The notes beneath the pieces are model-generated. The model was not told the DNA's origin and did not search any database. It worked only from the letters and a program-made list of their open reading frames with translations. This document shows, piece by piece, positions 43,808 through 53,586 of a stretch of DNA of 64,000 nt. A program made the position numbers and the translations under genes. Numbering within the stretch: position 1 is the stretch's first letter; each line of letters opens with the position of its first letter. The stretch lies in the NCBI GenBank assembly GCA_963840565.1, contig CAWIZH010000002.1, positions 992,001 to 1,056,000 of the forward strand, written 5' to 3'. Source of the DNA: VRUE01 sp963840565 (lineage in GTDB: Bacteria; Actinomycetota; Thermoleophilia; Solirubrobacterales; 70-9).

Positions 43808-44700
43808 TCAGTAGCCGGGTGGGTGGCGGGCGACGAAGCCGTCGGGGACGGCTGCCGGCGAGGTGCCAGCGCGGGCCGCGTGCCGCTGGCGTCGCCGACG
43901 GTGTCCCAGCGCAGGCCGGCGATCACCGCGTAGGCGTGGGAGCCACTCGCGTAGACCGTCAGCCAGCGGCCCGGCCCCGGCGCGCCCCAGGACTCCAGCT
44001 GCCCCGAGGTGAGCGGGCTGGCGAGGAAGCCGCCGCCGGCGAGGGCAAAGCTGACCGCGCCCGAGCAGTCGTAGCCCCGCGCGTACCAGGAGCCATGGCC
44101 GCCGCCCCAGATGTAGGGGCGGCCGACGATCGTGTTGGCGGCGTTGATCGCGCCGGCGATCCGTTCGGGAGCGTCCGGGGGCGCAAGGGCGATCCCGCTG
44201 ACGTAGGTCGCGGTCGCATCAGCCGCTATCCGGGTTCGACGGCGCCGGGGCGCGGGCGACGAGATGGCTCGCCAACGCCCGGCGGCGGGGGGTGCGGCGT
44301 GCCGTTGGTGCCCGCCGAGGCGGGCGGCAAGCGGAGTCACCGCCCACGCCAGCTTCCTCTGCGGGCCGGTTGCTCCGAGGCTTCGGCGGGATCGCGGCCG
44401 ACGCTTCCTGGGCAGCGTTCTGGCTCTCGTATTTGGCGCCCAGATAGATGAGGCTGCCTTCGATCGCCTCGAAAGACGCCCGCTGGCCTTCGCCGCGGTG
44501 ATCGCGGTGCGGATCGCCTGGTCGAGCAGACCGGAGGTCCCGCCCGCCGAGGATGCACCCAACTGCGAGCTATCCGCCGCCCTCGCCTCGCTGACAACAG
44601 AGCCGTTCGGCGCAAGATAGGCCCCCGAGGCCATCAAGCCGGCCGCGAGGATCGCCGCGGTGCCCAGCCTCAACCGTTGCGCGGTGATCCGCATTGCCAT
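43808..44700 (-). CDS. NlpC/P60-like peptidoglycan hydrolase (frame broken)
   Basis: Signal peptide MAMRITAQRLRLGTAAILAAGLMASGAY. The C-terminal part has the NlpC/P60 core INAANTIVGRPYIWGGGHGSWYARGYDCSGAVSFALAGGGFLASPLTSGQLESWG with catalytic Cys in DCSGAV and His in SGSHAYAVI. The most probable end DGFVARHPPGY lies in another frame. Shifts near 44490, 44230, 43882 and 43860. It would cleave peptide stems in the cell wall; the middle region in the other frames reads FEAIEGSLIYLGAKYESQNAAQEASAAI. Confidence 0.75.
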
Positions 44701-44733
44701 GCACTGTAGCCCGCCCGAGGCCTCGCGCGGTCG

Positions 44734-45603
44734 TCAGCGCAGGCCCAGCACCGTCATCGTCTGCGCCGCCATTTCGAACTCGCCCAGGGCGTTGGGGTGA
44801 ACGATCACGGGGTTGGTCCCCTGCAGCACCGGCTCGACCCAGCGCACGCCGAGCGGCTGGCATGCGTCGTGGCCGTTGGAGACCGCGCTGAGGCTCACGT
44901 ACGTCGAACCGGTCACCGCAGCCGCCCGCTGGACGGCGTCGTTCAGCGTCGCCTGGATGCCCCGCACGTAGGGAACGTCACCCTTGGTAACCGGCATCTT
45001 GTCGAAGCAGCCACCGCTCGCCGGCATGATCCACGGATAGCCGAGAATCGCGACCTCCGCCGCCGGCGCCTTGGCCCTCACCGCGCTGAGCGCTTTAACC
45101 AGCGACGGGTATGTGGCGGTGTTGATCGTGTCTTCGAACGAAGACCCATAGCGGTCCTTGCAGGGACTGCCCTGGCCGAGCGTCGATAGCCCTGCCGCGC
45201 CGCAGTCGAGAATGGTGCTTATAAAGACACCGTCGTCATTGCCGCCGATCGTCATCGTGACGAGCTGCGTGTCCTGCTTCACCGCATCGAGCTGCGGCGC
45301 CACGCCCGGGTACTGCGATTCGAAGAAGTCGCTCGTCTCCGCCGCTCCACAGGTGACGTCCTTCAACTGTGCCCCCGTCGCGCCGGCGATCACATGGGGA
45401 TAGTTGCGAGTCGAGCGCAGGCACTGAGGCGCCGACAGATCTAGCGGCAAGACCCCGGAGGCGGCGCTGTAGGAATCCCCGAGCGCCACGTATCGAAGCG
45501 ACGAGCCGGCTGCCTGAGCCATTTGCGCGAGCAGTGCGAGCGCGAGGATCGCGCCCAGGACGGAGATGGCTAGATGACGGATGTGGGCTGAACTACGTCG
45601 CAC
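44734..45603 (-). CDS. Secreted SGNH/GDSL hydrolase
   Basis: 289 residues from GTG 45603, preceded by AAGGAA at 6 bases; the open frame upstream lacks such a site. Signal peptide VRRSSAHIRHLAISVLGAILALALLAQMAQA. Block I YVALGDSYSAASG (nucleophile Ser), block III IGGNDDGVF (Gly/Asn oxyanion), block V NPVIVHPNALGE (His). Six or more cysteines (PQCLRS, VTCGAAET, LDCGAAG, SPCKDR, GGCFDK, DACQP) suit a disulfide-rich actinobacterial secreted esterase/lipase of the SGNH group. Frame intact. Confidence 0.88.
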   Translation of the reverse strand: MRRSSAHIRHLAISVLGAILALALLAQMAQAAGSSLRYVALGDSYSAASGVLPLDLSAPQCLRSTRNYPHVIAGATGAQLKDVTCGAAETSDFFESQYPGVAPQLDAVKQDTQLVTMTIGGNDDGVFISTILDCGAAGLSTLGQGSPCKDRYGSSFEDTINTATYPSLVKALSAVRAKAPAAEVAILGYPWIMPASGGCFDKMPVTKGDVPYVRGIQATLNDAVQRAAAVTGSTYVSLSAVSNGHDACQPLGVRWVEPVLQGTNPVIVHPNALGEFEMAAQTMTVLGLR

Positions 45604-45696
45604 GTCACTTTCCTTTTCCTCGAAGACCCTTGGGACAAACATTGCCCAGACGGGTCGAGGTCGAAACATTCCGTGGTCGGCAGTCAGAGAATCGAG

Positions 45697-45770
45697 CGGG
45701 GCAGCCAGGACTCGAACCTGGAATCGCCGGTTTTGGAGACCGGTGCCTTAGCCAGTTGGGCCACTGCCCC
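45697..45770 (-). tRNA. tRNA-Trp (CCA)
   Basis: On the minus strand: acceptor GGGGCAG/CTGCCCC, anticodon arm CCGGT-CTCCAAA-ACCGG with anticodon CCA, T-arm CAGGTTCGAGTCCTG, discriminator G. No CCA tail encoded. Confidence 0.95.
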
Positions 45771-45835
45771 AGAGGAGCCATGCTAGCCGGGCGGCGACGC
45801 TGATCGCGCTCTGGCAAAACGACTGAAGATCGCTA

Positions 45836-45919
45836 TGCGGGCGGAGGGACTCGAACCCCCAAGCTCTTTCGAGCACTGGCACCTAAAGCCAGCATGTTTA
45901 CCAATTTCATCACGCCCGC
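45836..45919 (-). tRNA. tRNA-Leu (TAG)
   Basis: On the minus strand: acceptor GCGGGCG/CGCCCGC, anticodon arm CTGGC-TTTAGGT-GCCAG with anticodon TAG, long variable arm GTGCTCGAAAGAGCTTG, T-arm GGGGGTTCGAGTCCCTC. A class II tRNA. Confidence 0.95.
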
Positions 45920-46015
45920 CTGCCTCGATCTTAGTTGCCCACGCTTGATGCCGAGGCCATCGGACCGGTGGATTAGAATCGAACATATGTTCGCTTCCGC
46001 CTCCAGATCGGACCC

Positions 46016-46774
46016 ATGCGCTCACGCGACGAATTTCTCGCCGTCAAGCGGCTCGTGACGACAGGTCATCCAGACCGCGAGGTTGAGCGGCTTACCGGCA
46101 TTCCACGTCGGACAATCTCTGGGTGGCGGCGAGGGGAGAGCCAACGTCGCGATCGAGATGAATGCTCTGGCGGCCTCACGCCACAGCATGACTTCTCGAA
46201 GCTAGAGTCAACGGCCTACGCCTATCTGCTTGGGCTCTATCTCGGCGATGGCTGTATTTCGGCAGGGCGACGAGGCGTTTGGTGTCTGCGAATCACTCTC
46301 GACGCCTCTTATCCCGGGATCATCAGCGAATGCGCCGCCGCCCTTGAGGCGATCTTCCCTGCCAAGACAGCGCGTTGCGGCCGACGACCCGACAGCCGGT
46401 GCGTTGACGTTTCGATGTGGTCAAAGCATTGGCCTTGCTTCTTTCCCCAGCATGGACCAGGGCGCAAGCACCTGCGGCCGATTCAACTGGCCCCTTGGCA
46501 GGAGACGATCGTCGCCGCGAACCGCAAACCATTCGTCAGAGGTCTGATCCATAGCGACGGCACGAGGATCATCGCCACGGAGCGCAAGGGGTCCTACGTC
46601 CGACGAGCCCCTCGATACGCATTCAGCAATAAGTCAGAGGACATCAAGCGCCTGTTCTGCGAGAGCTGCGATGCGCTCGGAGTTCGCTGGACCCGGCCCT
46701 GCGATCGTCAGATCGCGATCTACCGCAAAAAATCAGTCGCGCGCCTCGACGAATTCGTTGGACCCAAGCGATAG
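46016..46774 (+). CDS. Free-standing LAGLIDADG homing endonuclease-like protein with N-terminal HTH
   Basis: 252 residues. The N-terminus has a helix-turn-helix (RLVTTGHPDREVERLTGIPRRTISGWRRGES). Two LAGLIDADG-type helices: YAYLLGLYLGDGCIS near 65 and KPFVRGLIHSDGTR near 175, each with the metal Asp. The part after the second motif (YAFSNKSEDIKRLFCESCDALGVRWT) is a usual family trait. It is not in an intron or intein; it stands beside three tRNA genes. Such HTH-LAGLIDADG genes recur in actinobacteria. Lower GC than neighbours suggests transfer. Confidence 0.82.
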   Translation: MRSRDEFLAVKRLVTTGHPDREVERLTGIPRRTISGWRRGESQRRDRDECSGGLTPQHDFSKLESTAYAYLLGLYLGDGCISAGRRGVWCLRITLDASYPGIISECAAALEAIFPAKTARCGRRPDSRCVDVSMWSKHWPCFFPQHGPGRKHLRPIQLAPWQETIVAANRKPFVRGLIHSDGTRIIATERKGSYVRRAPRYAFSNKSEDIKRLFCESCDALGVRWTRPCDRQIAIYRKKSVARLDEFVGPKR

Positions 46775-46825
46775 TCCAAAACGGGCTTAACGCGCGACCA
46801 AGGCGCAGCGTCGCTCTTAGATTCT

Positions 46826-47371
46826 ATGATCGTTTGCGTGGCGGTTGGAGAGGTCAGGCCTGGCTACGAACTGTGGCGGCCAAATCGGGAGAAAGCCGAG
46901 TCGATCACGACTAAGTTCGTGCTCGTCTTCCTGCTCGCGGCGACCTCGGCACTTGCCTTCCTGATCACGATCACCGGCTTCTCGCTGATGACCGGCGGCG
47001 GCGGCATGGGGATCGTCTGCCTGATCTACGCCGCGCTCTACGCCTTCTTCGCCTTCCTCGTCTTCCGCTGGAACCGCGGCATCCTGCCGGTCGCCGCCGC
47101 GCTCTCGATGATCCTGGCGATCTTCTGCGCGACCGGCGCCGACAGCTGGTTCGCCCGCGACAAGGCCGGCTTCGACGAGGGCCTGATCCCCTCGCCGCTG
47201 ATCGGGCTGCTGGTGATCATCCTCGCGCTGCTGCAGCTGATCCTGATCGCGGTCGCGCTCTACGCCTTCAACCAGAACTGGCACGTCGAGGAGGAGCGCC
47301 CGATCGGCTACGGCGAGGACTATGGCGCCGGCGCCTCCCCTGACGACAGCGCCCCGCCGCTGCCGGCCTGA
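46826..47371 (+). CDS. Four-TM membrane protein, unknown
   Basis: 181 residues. Short cytoplasmic N-terminus, helices TKFVLVFLLAATSALAFLITITGF, GIVCLIYAALYAFFAFLVF, GILPVAAALSMILAIFCATGA and SPLIGLLVIILALLQLILIAVALYAF, then a polar tail HVEEERPIGYGEDYGAGASPDD. A conserved DKAGFDEGLIPSPLIG loop precedes the last helix. No family named. Convergent to tRNA-Leu downstream. Confidence 0.68.
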   Translation: MIVCVAVGEVRPGYELWRPNREKAESITTKFVLVFLLAATSALAFLITITGFSLMTGGGGMGIVCLIYAALYAFFAFLVFRWNRGILPVAAALSMILAIFCATGADSWFARDKAGFDEGLIPSPLIGLLVIILALLQLILIAVALYAFNQNWHVEEERPIGYGEDYGAGASPDDSAPPLPA

Positions 47372-47396
47372 CGCGCCAGCAGCCCCGTCGCTTCGA

Positions 47397-47480
47397 TACC
47401 GGAGGTGGGACTCGAACCCACAAGCCCGTAAGGGCAATCGATTTTGAGCCGATCGCGTATACCAATTCCGCCACTCCGGC
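47397..47480 (-). tRNA. tRNA-Leu (CAA)
   Basis: On the minus strand: acceptor GCCGGAG/CTCCGGT, anticodon arm ATCGG-CTCAAAA-TCGAT (one G-U) with anticodon CAA, variable arm TGCCCTTACGGGCTT, T-arm TGGGTTCGAGTCCCA. Confidence 0.92.
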
Positions 47481-47566
47481 GCGGGACAAACGATAGAGCG
47501 GTCAGCCACGATAGGCGCATAAGTGTCGATCGGTCGGCTCGCGCCTGAATAGACTCATCGGCGCGC

Positions 47567-48403
47567 ATGCGCATCCACCACCTCAACTGCGGCACGCTCT
47601 GCCCTCGCGGGGCGCGGCTGATCAACGGCAAGGGCGGCCTGCTCGAGCCGGGCCGGAGCGTCTGCCACTGCCTCCTGATCGAGACCGACAACGGCCTGGT
47701 CCTGCTCGACACCGGCTTCGGCGCCGAGGACGTGCGCAACCCGAAACAGCTCGGGCCCGTCTTCGCGCTGATGAACCCCCAGACCGACGATCGAGGAAAC
47801 CGCGCTGGAGCAGGTCAAGAGCCTCGGCTTCGACCCGGCCGACGTGCGCCAGATCGTCACCACCCACCTCGACCCCGACCACAGCGGCGGGCTGCCCGAC
47901 TTCCCCGAGGCCGAGGTCCACATCTTCGGCCGCGAGCTCGACGCCGCCCTCCACCCCAGCCTGCGCGACCGTCCCCGCTACCTCGGCGTCCACTGGAAGC
48001 ACAGCCCGCGCTGGGTCCGGCACGACGCCGAAGGCGACGACTGGTTCGGCTTCGAGGGCGTGAGGATCCTTCCCGACCTCGGCACCGAGGTCCTGATGGT
48101 CCCGCTGATCGGCCACACGCTCGGCCACACCGGGATCGCGATCAAGCGCGACGACGGCTGGCTGCTGCACTGCGGCGACGCCTACTTCCACCACAACGAG
48201 ATCGCCACGCCGCCCAGCTGCCCGCCCGGCCTGCGCTTCTTCCAGAACCTCAACAACGCCGATCGCCGCCAGCGCCTGGCGAACCAGGAGCGCCTGCGCG
48301 AGCTGGCGCCCGGCACGGCGACGAGGTGCAGCTGCTCTGCTCGCACGACCCGGACGAGCTCGACCTCGCGCAGGCGCGCTCAGCCGACGCCGCGCCGGCG
48401 TGA
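47567..48403 (+). CDS. Metallo-beta-lactamase-fold hydrolase (frame broken)
   Basis: About 278 residues. N-terminus MRIHHLNCGTLCPRGARLINGKGGL and CHCLLIETDNGLVLLDTGFG; the metal motif THLDPDHSGG (HxDxDH), then HWKHSPRW, VLMVPLIGHTLGHTGI and LHCGDAYFHHNE; final CSHDPDEL. This is the group of MBL-fold proteins acting on small esters or lactones (AttM-like spacing), function not certain. A surplus base near 47790 (GACGATCG) and a missing one near 48322. GTG of the next gene overlaps the stop. Confidence 0.8.
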   Translation: MRIHHLNCGTLCPRGARLINGKGGLLEPGRSVCHCLLIETDNGLVLLDTGFGAEDVRNPKQLGPVFALMNPQTDDRGNRAGAGQEPRLRPGRRAPDRHHPPRPRPQRRAARLPRGRGPHLRPRARRRPPPQPARPSPLPRRPLEAQPALGPARRRRRRLVRLRGREDPSRPRHRGPDGPADRPHARPHRDRDQARRRLAAALRRRLLPPQRDRHAAQLPARPALLPEPQQRRSPPAPGEPGAPARAGARHGDEVQLLCSHDPDELDLAQARSADAAPA

Positions 48404-50384
48404 GCGGCGCCGGCGCCCGAGAAGCTCTGGGAGCCGCCCGCCGAGCTGGTCGAGCGCGCCCGCCTGACCGAGTACATGCGCTGGCTCGAGGCCGAGCGCG
48501 GCCTCAGCTTCGCCGACTACGACGAGCTCTGGCGCTGGTCGGTCGATGACCTCGAGGCCTTCTGGTCCTCGATCTGGGACTTCTTCGGCGTCCAGGCCGA
48601 CGGCGGCTACGAGCGCGCCCTGGGCAGCCGCGCGATGCCCGGCGCCGAGTGGTTCGCCGGCACCAGCCTCAACTACGCCGAGCACGTCTTCGCCGGCTAA
48701 GGACGACGCGGAGCCGGCGATCCTGCACGCCTCCGAGCTGCGCGAGCTCGGCGAGCTGAGCTGGGGCGAGCTGCGCGCCCAGGTGGCCGCGACGGCGGCG
48801 GGCCTGCGCGCGCTCGGGGTCGGGCGCGGCGACCGCGTCGTCGCCTACCTGCCCAACATCCCCGAGGCGATCGTCGCCTTCCTCGCCACGCGCCAGCATC
48901 GGCGCGATCTGGTCGAGCTGCTCGCCCGACTTCGGCCCGGCCAGCGTGATCGACCGCTTCGCCCAGATCGAGCCCAAGGTCCTCTTCGCGGTCGACGGCT
49001 ACCGCTACGGCGGCAAGGACTTCGACCGCCGCGAGACGCTCGCCCAGCTGCAGGCGGCGATGCCGAGCCTGGCGAGCACGGTCGTCCTCCCCTACCTCGA
49101 CCCCGAGCCCGACCTCTCCCCGCTGCGCGACGCGGTCCGCTGGGAGGACCTGCTCGCCTCCGGGGCAGGGCACCGAGCTGAGCTTCGAGCGCGTCCCCTT
49201 CGAGCACCCGCTCTGGGTCCTCTACTCCTCCGGCACCACCGGCCTGCCGAAGGCGATCGTCCAGTGACAGGGCGGCATCCTGCTCGAGCACCTGAAGAAG
49301 CTCCACCTCCACGTCGACGCCCACCCCGGCGACCGCCTCTTCTGGTTCACCACGACCGGCTGGATGATGTGGAACTTCCTCGTCTCCGGCCTGCTGACCC
49401 GCGCCGCGATCGTGCTCTACGACGGCAGCCCCGGCCACCCCGACATGGGCGTGCTCTGGGACCTCGCCGAGCGCGCCGGGGTGACCATGTTCGGCACCAG
49501 CGCCTCCTACATCGCCGCCTGCATGAAGGACGGGGTCGAGCCCGGCGCCGGCCGCGACCTCAGCCGCCTCAAGGCGGTCGGCTCGACCGGCTCGCCCCTC
49601 TCGCCCGAGGGCTTCGACTGGATCTACGAGCACCTCGGCGACGACACCTGGCTCTTCTCGACCAGCGGCGGCACCGACCTCTGCACCGCCTTCGTCGGCG
49701 GCGTCGCCCTGCTCCCCGTCTACCGCGGCGAGCTGCAGGGACGGGCGCTCGGCGCCGCGGTCGAGGCCTGGGACGAGGACGGCAACTCGGTGATCGACGC
49801 GGTCGGCGAGCTGGTCGTCACCGAGCCGATGCCCTCGATGCCGGTCTGCTTCTGGGGCGATCCCGACGGCAGCCGCTACCGCGCCAGCTACTTCGAGCAC
49901 TACCCCGGGGTCTGGCGCCACGGCGACTGGATCGAAATCACCTCGCGCGGCACCGCCGTCATCTACGGCCGCTCGGACTCGACGATCAACCGCTCCGGCA
50001 TCCGCATGGGGACGAGCGAGATCTACCGCGCCGTGCTCGGCCTCGACCAGATCGTCGACGCCCTCGTCGTCGACATCCCCCGGCCCGGGACCGAGGGCTG
50101 GATGCCGCTCTTCATCGTCCTGCGCGAGGGCGCCGAGCTCGACGACGAGCTGCGCGCGGAGATCGCCCGCCGCGTGCGCAGCCAATGCTCGCCCCGCCAC
50201 GTGCCCGACGAGGTCTTCGTCGATCGCCGAGGTCCCGCGCACGCTCAGCGGCAAGGTGCTCGAGGTGCCGGTGAAGCGGATCCTGATGGGGACGCCGCCG
50301 GAGCAGGCGGCCAGCCGCGACTCGCTCGCCAACCCGGCGGCGCTCGACTACTTCAGCGAGATGGCGGCGCGCCTGCCCAGCTGA
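48400..50384 (+). CDS. Acetoacetyl-CoA synthetase (frame broken, one in-frame TGA)
   Basis: About 650 residues joined. Adenylate-forming enzyme: acetoacetate + ATP + CoA to acetoacetyl-CoA. Diagnostics: N-terminal EYMRWLEAERGLSFADYDELWRWSVDDLEAFWSSIWDFF, FAGTSLNYAEHVF, ATP site VLYSSGTTGLPKAIV, TTTGWMMWNFLVSGLL, GGTDLCTAFVGG, YGRSDSTINRSGIRMGTSEIYRAV, and catalytic Lys in RTLSGKVLEVPVK. Shifts near 48408, 48698, 48895, 49165 and 50230; TGA at 49265 stands where the family has HS. Overlaps the hydrolase upstream. It works with the HMG-CoA lyase cluster opposite, which yields acetoacetate. Confidence 0.87.
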
Positions 50385-51025
50385 GCCGGCCGGCGGGAAT
50401 CGAGGCCGGCCGCGAACCTGCATCGACGGCGAGCACCGCGAAGCCCCAGGCGCCGGCGACGAGGATCCCGCCGACGACGTCGCTCGGGTAGTGCCAGTTG
50501 AGCACCAGCACCGCCCAGCCCATCGCGGCGGCGAGGCAGGCGCCCAGCGCGGCGACGGCGGGAAGCAGCCGGGCCGGCACGACGAAGGCGAAGGCGATCG
50601 CGATCGAGGCCGCCGCGGTCGCGTGGCCGCTGGGGAAGCCGTCCCATTCGAGCTGGTCGGCGCCGAGCAGCTGACGGGCGCGCGGGTGGGCGAGCAGCGA
50701 CCTTGAAGCAGTCTGGGTGGTGAGGTTGGCGCCGGCGACGACGGCAAGCGCGGCGAGGCGCTTCGTGGCCGACCGCCGCACCCAGCCGATCCGCGCAGGC
50801 GAGCGCCAGCATCAGCAACAGCGCCGGCAGGATCGCCGAGGACGGTCGATCGCGCTGGCCAGCGAGTCGGCGTCGAGGGCCCGAGTCCGTTCGACGAACC
50901 TGGCCAGCACGGACGGCGTCGAGGCGCTGCACGGAGCCGACGCCGTAGGCGAGCAGGGCGACGACGACCAACCCGGCCGTGCAGGCGAGCCACCCGGCAA
51001 GCGGCGCTTTGACGTTCCGCGCCAC
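50353..51025 (-). CDS. PAP2 family phosphatase (frame broken)
   Basis: A multi-TM lipid phosphatase. N-terminal MARNVKAPLAGWLACTAGLVVVALLAYGVGSVQRLDA; catalytic motifs LEWDGFPSGHATAAASIAIAFAF (PSGH) and VLVLNWHYPSDVVGGILVAGAWG (SR/H-x-x-SD). The KxxxxxxRP motif is likely in the damaged part. Removes phosphate from a lipid phosphate at the membrane. Shifts near 50905, 50850, 50795 and 50705. Its end overlaps the convergent synthetase by about 30 bases. Confidence 0.75.
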
Positions 51026-51059
51026 CCGCGAAACGGTAGCGAGAAGGCTTAAGGCGCCC

Positions 51060-52581
51060 TCAGGCGGGGGTCACGGGATTGCGGCGCTCGGCAAAGGAGC
51101 GGTCCTTGCTCGCCGCCATCGCGAAGCGCTTGATCAGGTCGGCGCGCAGGTCGGCGGGATCGACCACGGCGTCGACGACCAGCTCCGAGGCGAGGTGGAG
51201 GAGGTCGATGTCCTCGGCGTATTCCTCGCGCTTCTGCGCGACGAAGGCCTCGCGCTCGGCCTCGTCCTCGATCGCCTGGATCTGGTTGTAGAAGACGGCG
51301 TTGATCGCCGCCTGCGGGCCCATCACCGCGATCGAGGCGCTGGGCAGGGCGATGCAGCAGTCGGGCTCGAAGGCCGGGCCCGCCATCGCGTAGAGGCCGG
51401 CGCCGTAGGCCTTGCGCACGACCACCGAGATCTTCGGCACGGTCGCTTCGGAGACGGCGCTGATCATCTTCGCCCCGTGGCGGATGATGCCCTGGCGCTC
51501 GACCCCGGTGCCGATCATGAAGCCGGGCACGTCGGCGAGGAAGAGCAGCGGCAGGTTGAAGGCGTTGCAGGTCTGGATGAAGCGCGCCGCCTTGTCGGCC
51601 GAGTCGACGAAGAGGACGCCGCCGGTGTGCTTGGGCTGGTTGGCGACGATGCCGATCGCGCGGCCGTCGAGCCGCGCGTAGCCGACGATCAGCTCCTTCG
51701 CCCAGCGCTTGTGGACGGGCAGGAAGCTGTCGGCGTCGAGCAGCGAGTCGAGCAGCAGCTGCATGTCGAAGGGCTGGTTCTCGTCGGCGGGGACGATCTC
51801 GGCGATCGGCGTCTCGGAGGCGGGCGCCGACCGGCGGCGCGGCCGGCGGCTCCTCGCGCCAGTTGCCCGGCATGAAGGAGAGGTAGCGCTTGGCGAGGTC
51901 GATCGCCTCCTCGTCGCTCTTGACCAGGAAGTGGCCGCAGCCGGAGACGCCGGTGTGCATCTTGGCCCCGCCCATCTCCTCCAGCGTCACCGTTTCGCCG
52001 ATCACCATCTCCGCCATCCGCGGCGAGCCGAGGTACATCGAGGCGTTGCCGTCGCGCATGATCACGACGTCGCAGAAGGCGGGGATGTAGGCGCCGCCGG
52101 CGGCGCTGGGGCCGAACAGCAGGCAGACCTGCGGCACCTGGCCCGAGAGCCGCACCTCGTTGTGGAAGATCCGCCCGGCGCCGCGGCGGCCGGGGAACAT
52201 CTGCACCTGGTCGGTGATCCGCGCCCCGGCCGAGTCGACCAGGTAGACCATCGGCACCTGCAGGCTCAGCGCCCGTTCCTGGATGCGGAGGATCTTCTCG
52301 ACCGTCTTCGGCCCCCAGGAGCCCGCCTTCACCGTCGGGTCGTTGGCCATCAGGGCGACGCGGCGGCCGTCGATCGTGGCGAGGCCGGTGACGACGCCGT
52401 CGGCGCCGAGCCCCTCCTTCTCCCAGTTGGCAAGCGCCGCCTCCTCGACGAAGGAGCCGGGATCGACGAGCCGCTCGACCCGCTCGCGCACCGGCAGCTT
52501 GCCCTGTTCGGCGGTCTTCTCGTGGTGGCGCTGCGGCCCCCCGGCAAGGGCGGCCTCGAGCGCTTTGGCGAAGTCGGTCAC
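51060..52581 (-). CDS. Acyl-CoA carboxylase beta (carboxyltransferase) subunit (one shift)
   Basis: About 507 residues. Carboxyltransferase of biotin-dependent acyl-CoA carboxylases (methylcrotonyl-, propionyl- or geranyl-CoA type). N-terminal half: GKLPVRERVERLVDPGSFVEEAAL, VALMANDPTVKAGSWGPKTVEKILRIQERAL, LVDSAGARITDQVQMFPGRRGAGRIFHN, FGPSAAGGAYIPAFCDVVIM. C-terminal half: PLLFLADVPGFMIGTGVERQGIIRHGAKMISAVSEATVPKISVVVRKAYGAGLYAMAGPAF. Shift near 51830. GTG start 52581 is just downstream of the HMG-CoA lyase gene. The alpha (biotin) subunit is not in the window. Confidence 0.87.
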
Positions 52582-52614
52582 GGTCGGGAGCCTATTCGGA
52601 CCGCGGCCGCATCC

Positions 52615-52656
52615 GACTGCATCAATTTCCGCCAGCAGGCCGAATTTGATGCAGTC
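52615..52656. repeat. Inverted repeat between HMG-CoA lyase and carboxylase genes
   Basis: GACTGCATCAATTTC (52615-52629) faces GAATTTGATGCAGTC (52642-52656): the outer 11 bases (GACTGCATCAA) pair perfectly. The 34-bp gap after the corrected lyase stop otherwise has no spare room. It could be an mRNA processing or attenuating hairpin; no U-run. Confidence 0.5.
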
Positions 52657-53575
52657 AGCGGTGCCAGTCGACCGGGCCGGCGACGCAGCACGTGCGAGCC
52701 GAGCGGGCGGCCGAGGGCCTGCTGCGCCTCGCGCGAGGCCTCGACCAGCGCCGGCAGGTCGATCCCGGTCTCGATCCCCATCTCGTGCAGCATCGAGACC
52801 AGGTCCTCGCTGGCGATGTTGCCGGTCGCGCCCGGCGGCACCGGGCAGCCGCCGAGCTCGCCGAAGCTCGACTCGAAGGAGTCGACGCCCTGCTCCAGCG
52901 CCGCCAGCACGTTGGCCAGTCCCTGGCCGCGGGTGTTGTGGAAGTGGGCGGTCAGCTCGACCCCGCCGAGGCGCTCGCGCGCGGCGGCGAAGAACTCGCC
53001 GACCTGGCGCGGGTTCGCCATCCCGGTCGTGTCGCCGAAGCCGATCTCGGCGCAGCCGGCGGCGGCAAGCCGCTCGGCGATCGCGAAGACGCGCTCGCGG
53101 CGGCACCTCGCCCTCGTAGGGACAGCCGAAGGAGGTCGAGATCACCCCCTCGCAGCGCAGCCCCGCCTCGCGCGCGCCCGGCCAGCGTCCGCTCCAGCCC
53201 CGCCAGCGACTCCTCGATCGAGCGGTTGACGTTCTTGCGGTTGTGGGTCTCCGAGGCGGAGACGAAGACGTTGATCTCGTCGAAGCGCTCGCGCAGCGCC
53301 AGCGCCCGCTCCAGCCCGCGCTCGTTGGGGATCAGGACCGAGAAGGCGACGCCCTCGCGGCGCTGCACCCCGGCCAGCACCTCCTCGGCGTCGGCGAGCT
53401 GCGGGATCACCTCGGGCCGCACGAACGAGGTCACCTCGATCCGCTTCAGCCCGGTCGCCGAGAGCAGGTCGACCAGGCGGATCTTCTCCGCGGTCGGGAT
53501 CGTCTCCGGCTCGTTCTGGAAGCCGTCGCGAGGCCCGACCTCGCGGATGCGGACGTTGCTCGGCAGCGGGCTCAT
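52655..53575 (-). CDS. Hydroxymethylglutaryl-CoA lyase (frame broken)
   Basis: About 305 residues. Splits HMG-CoA into acetoacetate and acetyl-CoA in leucine breakdown. N-terminus VRIREVGPRDGFQNEPETIPTAEK (catalytic RDG), VTSFVRPEVIPQLADAEEV, FVSASETHNRKNVNRS, then GEIGFGDTTGMANPRQVGEF-like segment, TAHFHNTRGQGLANVLAALEQGVDSFESSFGELGGCPVPPGATGNIASEDL. Shifts near 53180, 53102 and 52690; correcting the last gives ...AGPVDWHR and stop at 52655. In the uncorrected frame the reading runs to 52578 through an inverted repeat. Confidence 0.85.
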
Positions 53576-53586
53576 CGAGACCGAGG

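Noticed and set aside
42523..44451. Single 642-residue protein joining the propeller to following sequence
   Set aside because: After residue about 376 it loses all propeller character and turns Arg-rich; one surplus A near 43652 explains it, and the corrected frame stops at 43747 just before a hairpin.
49265..49267. Selenocysteine at the TGA of acetoacetyl-CoA synthetase
   Set aside because: The family has no Cys or Sec there, and no SECIS-like hairpin is visible just after the codon.
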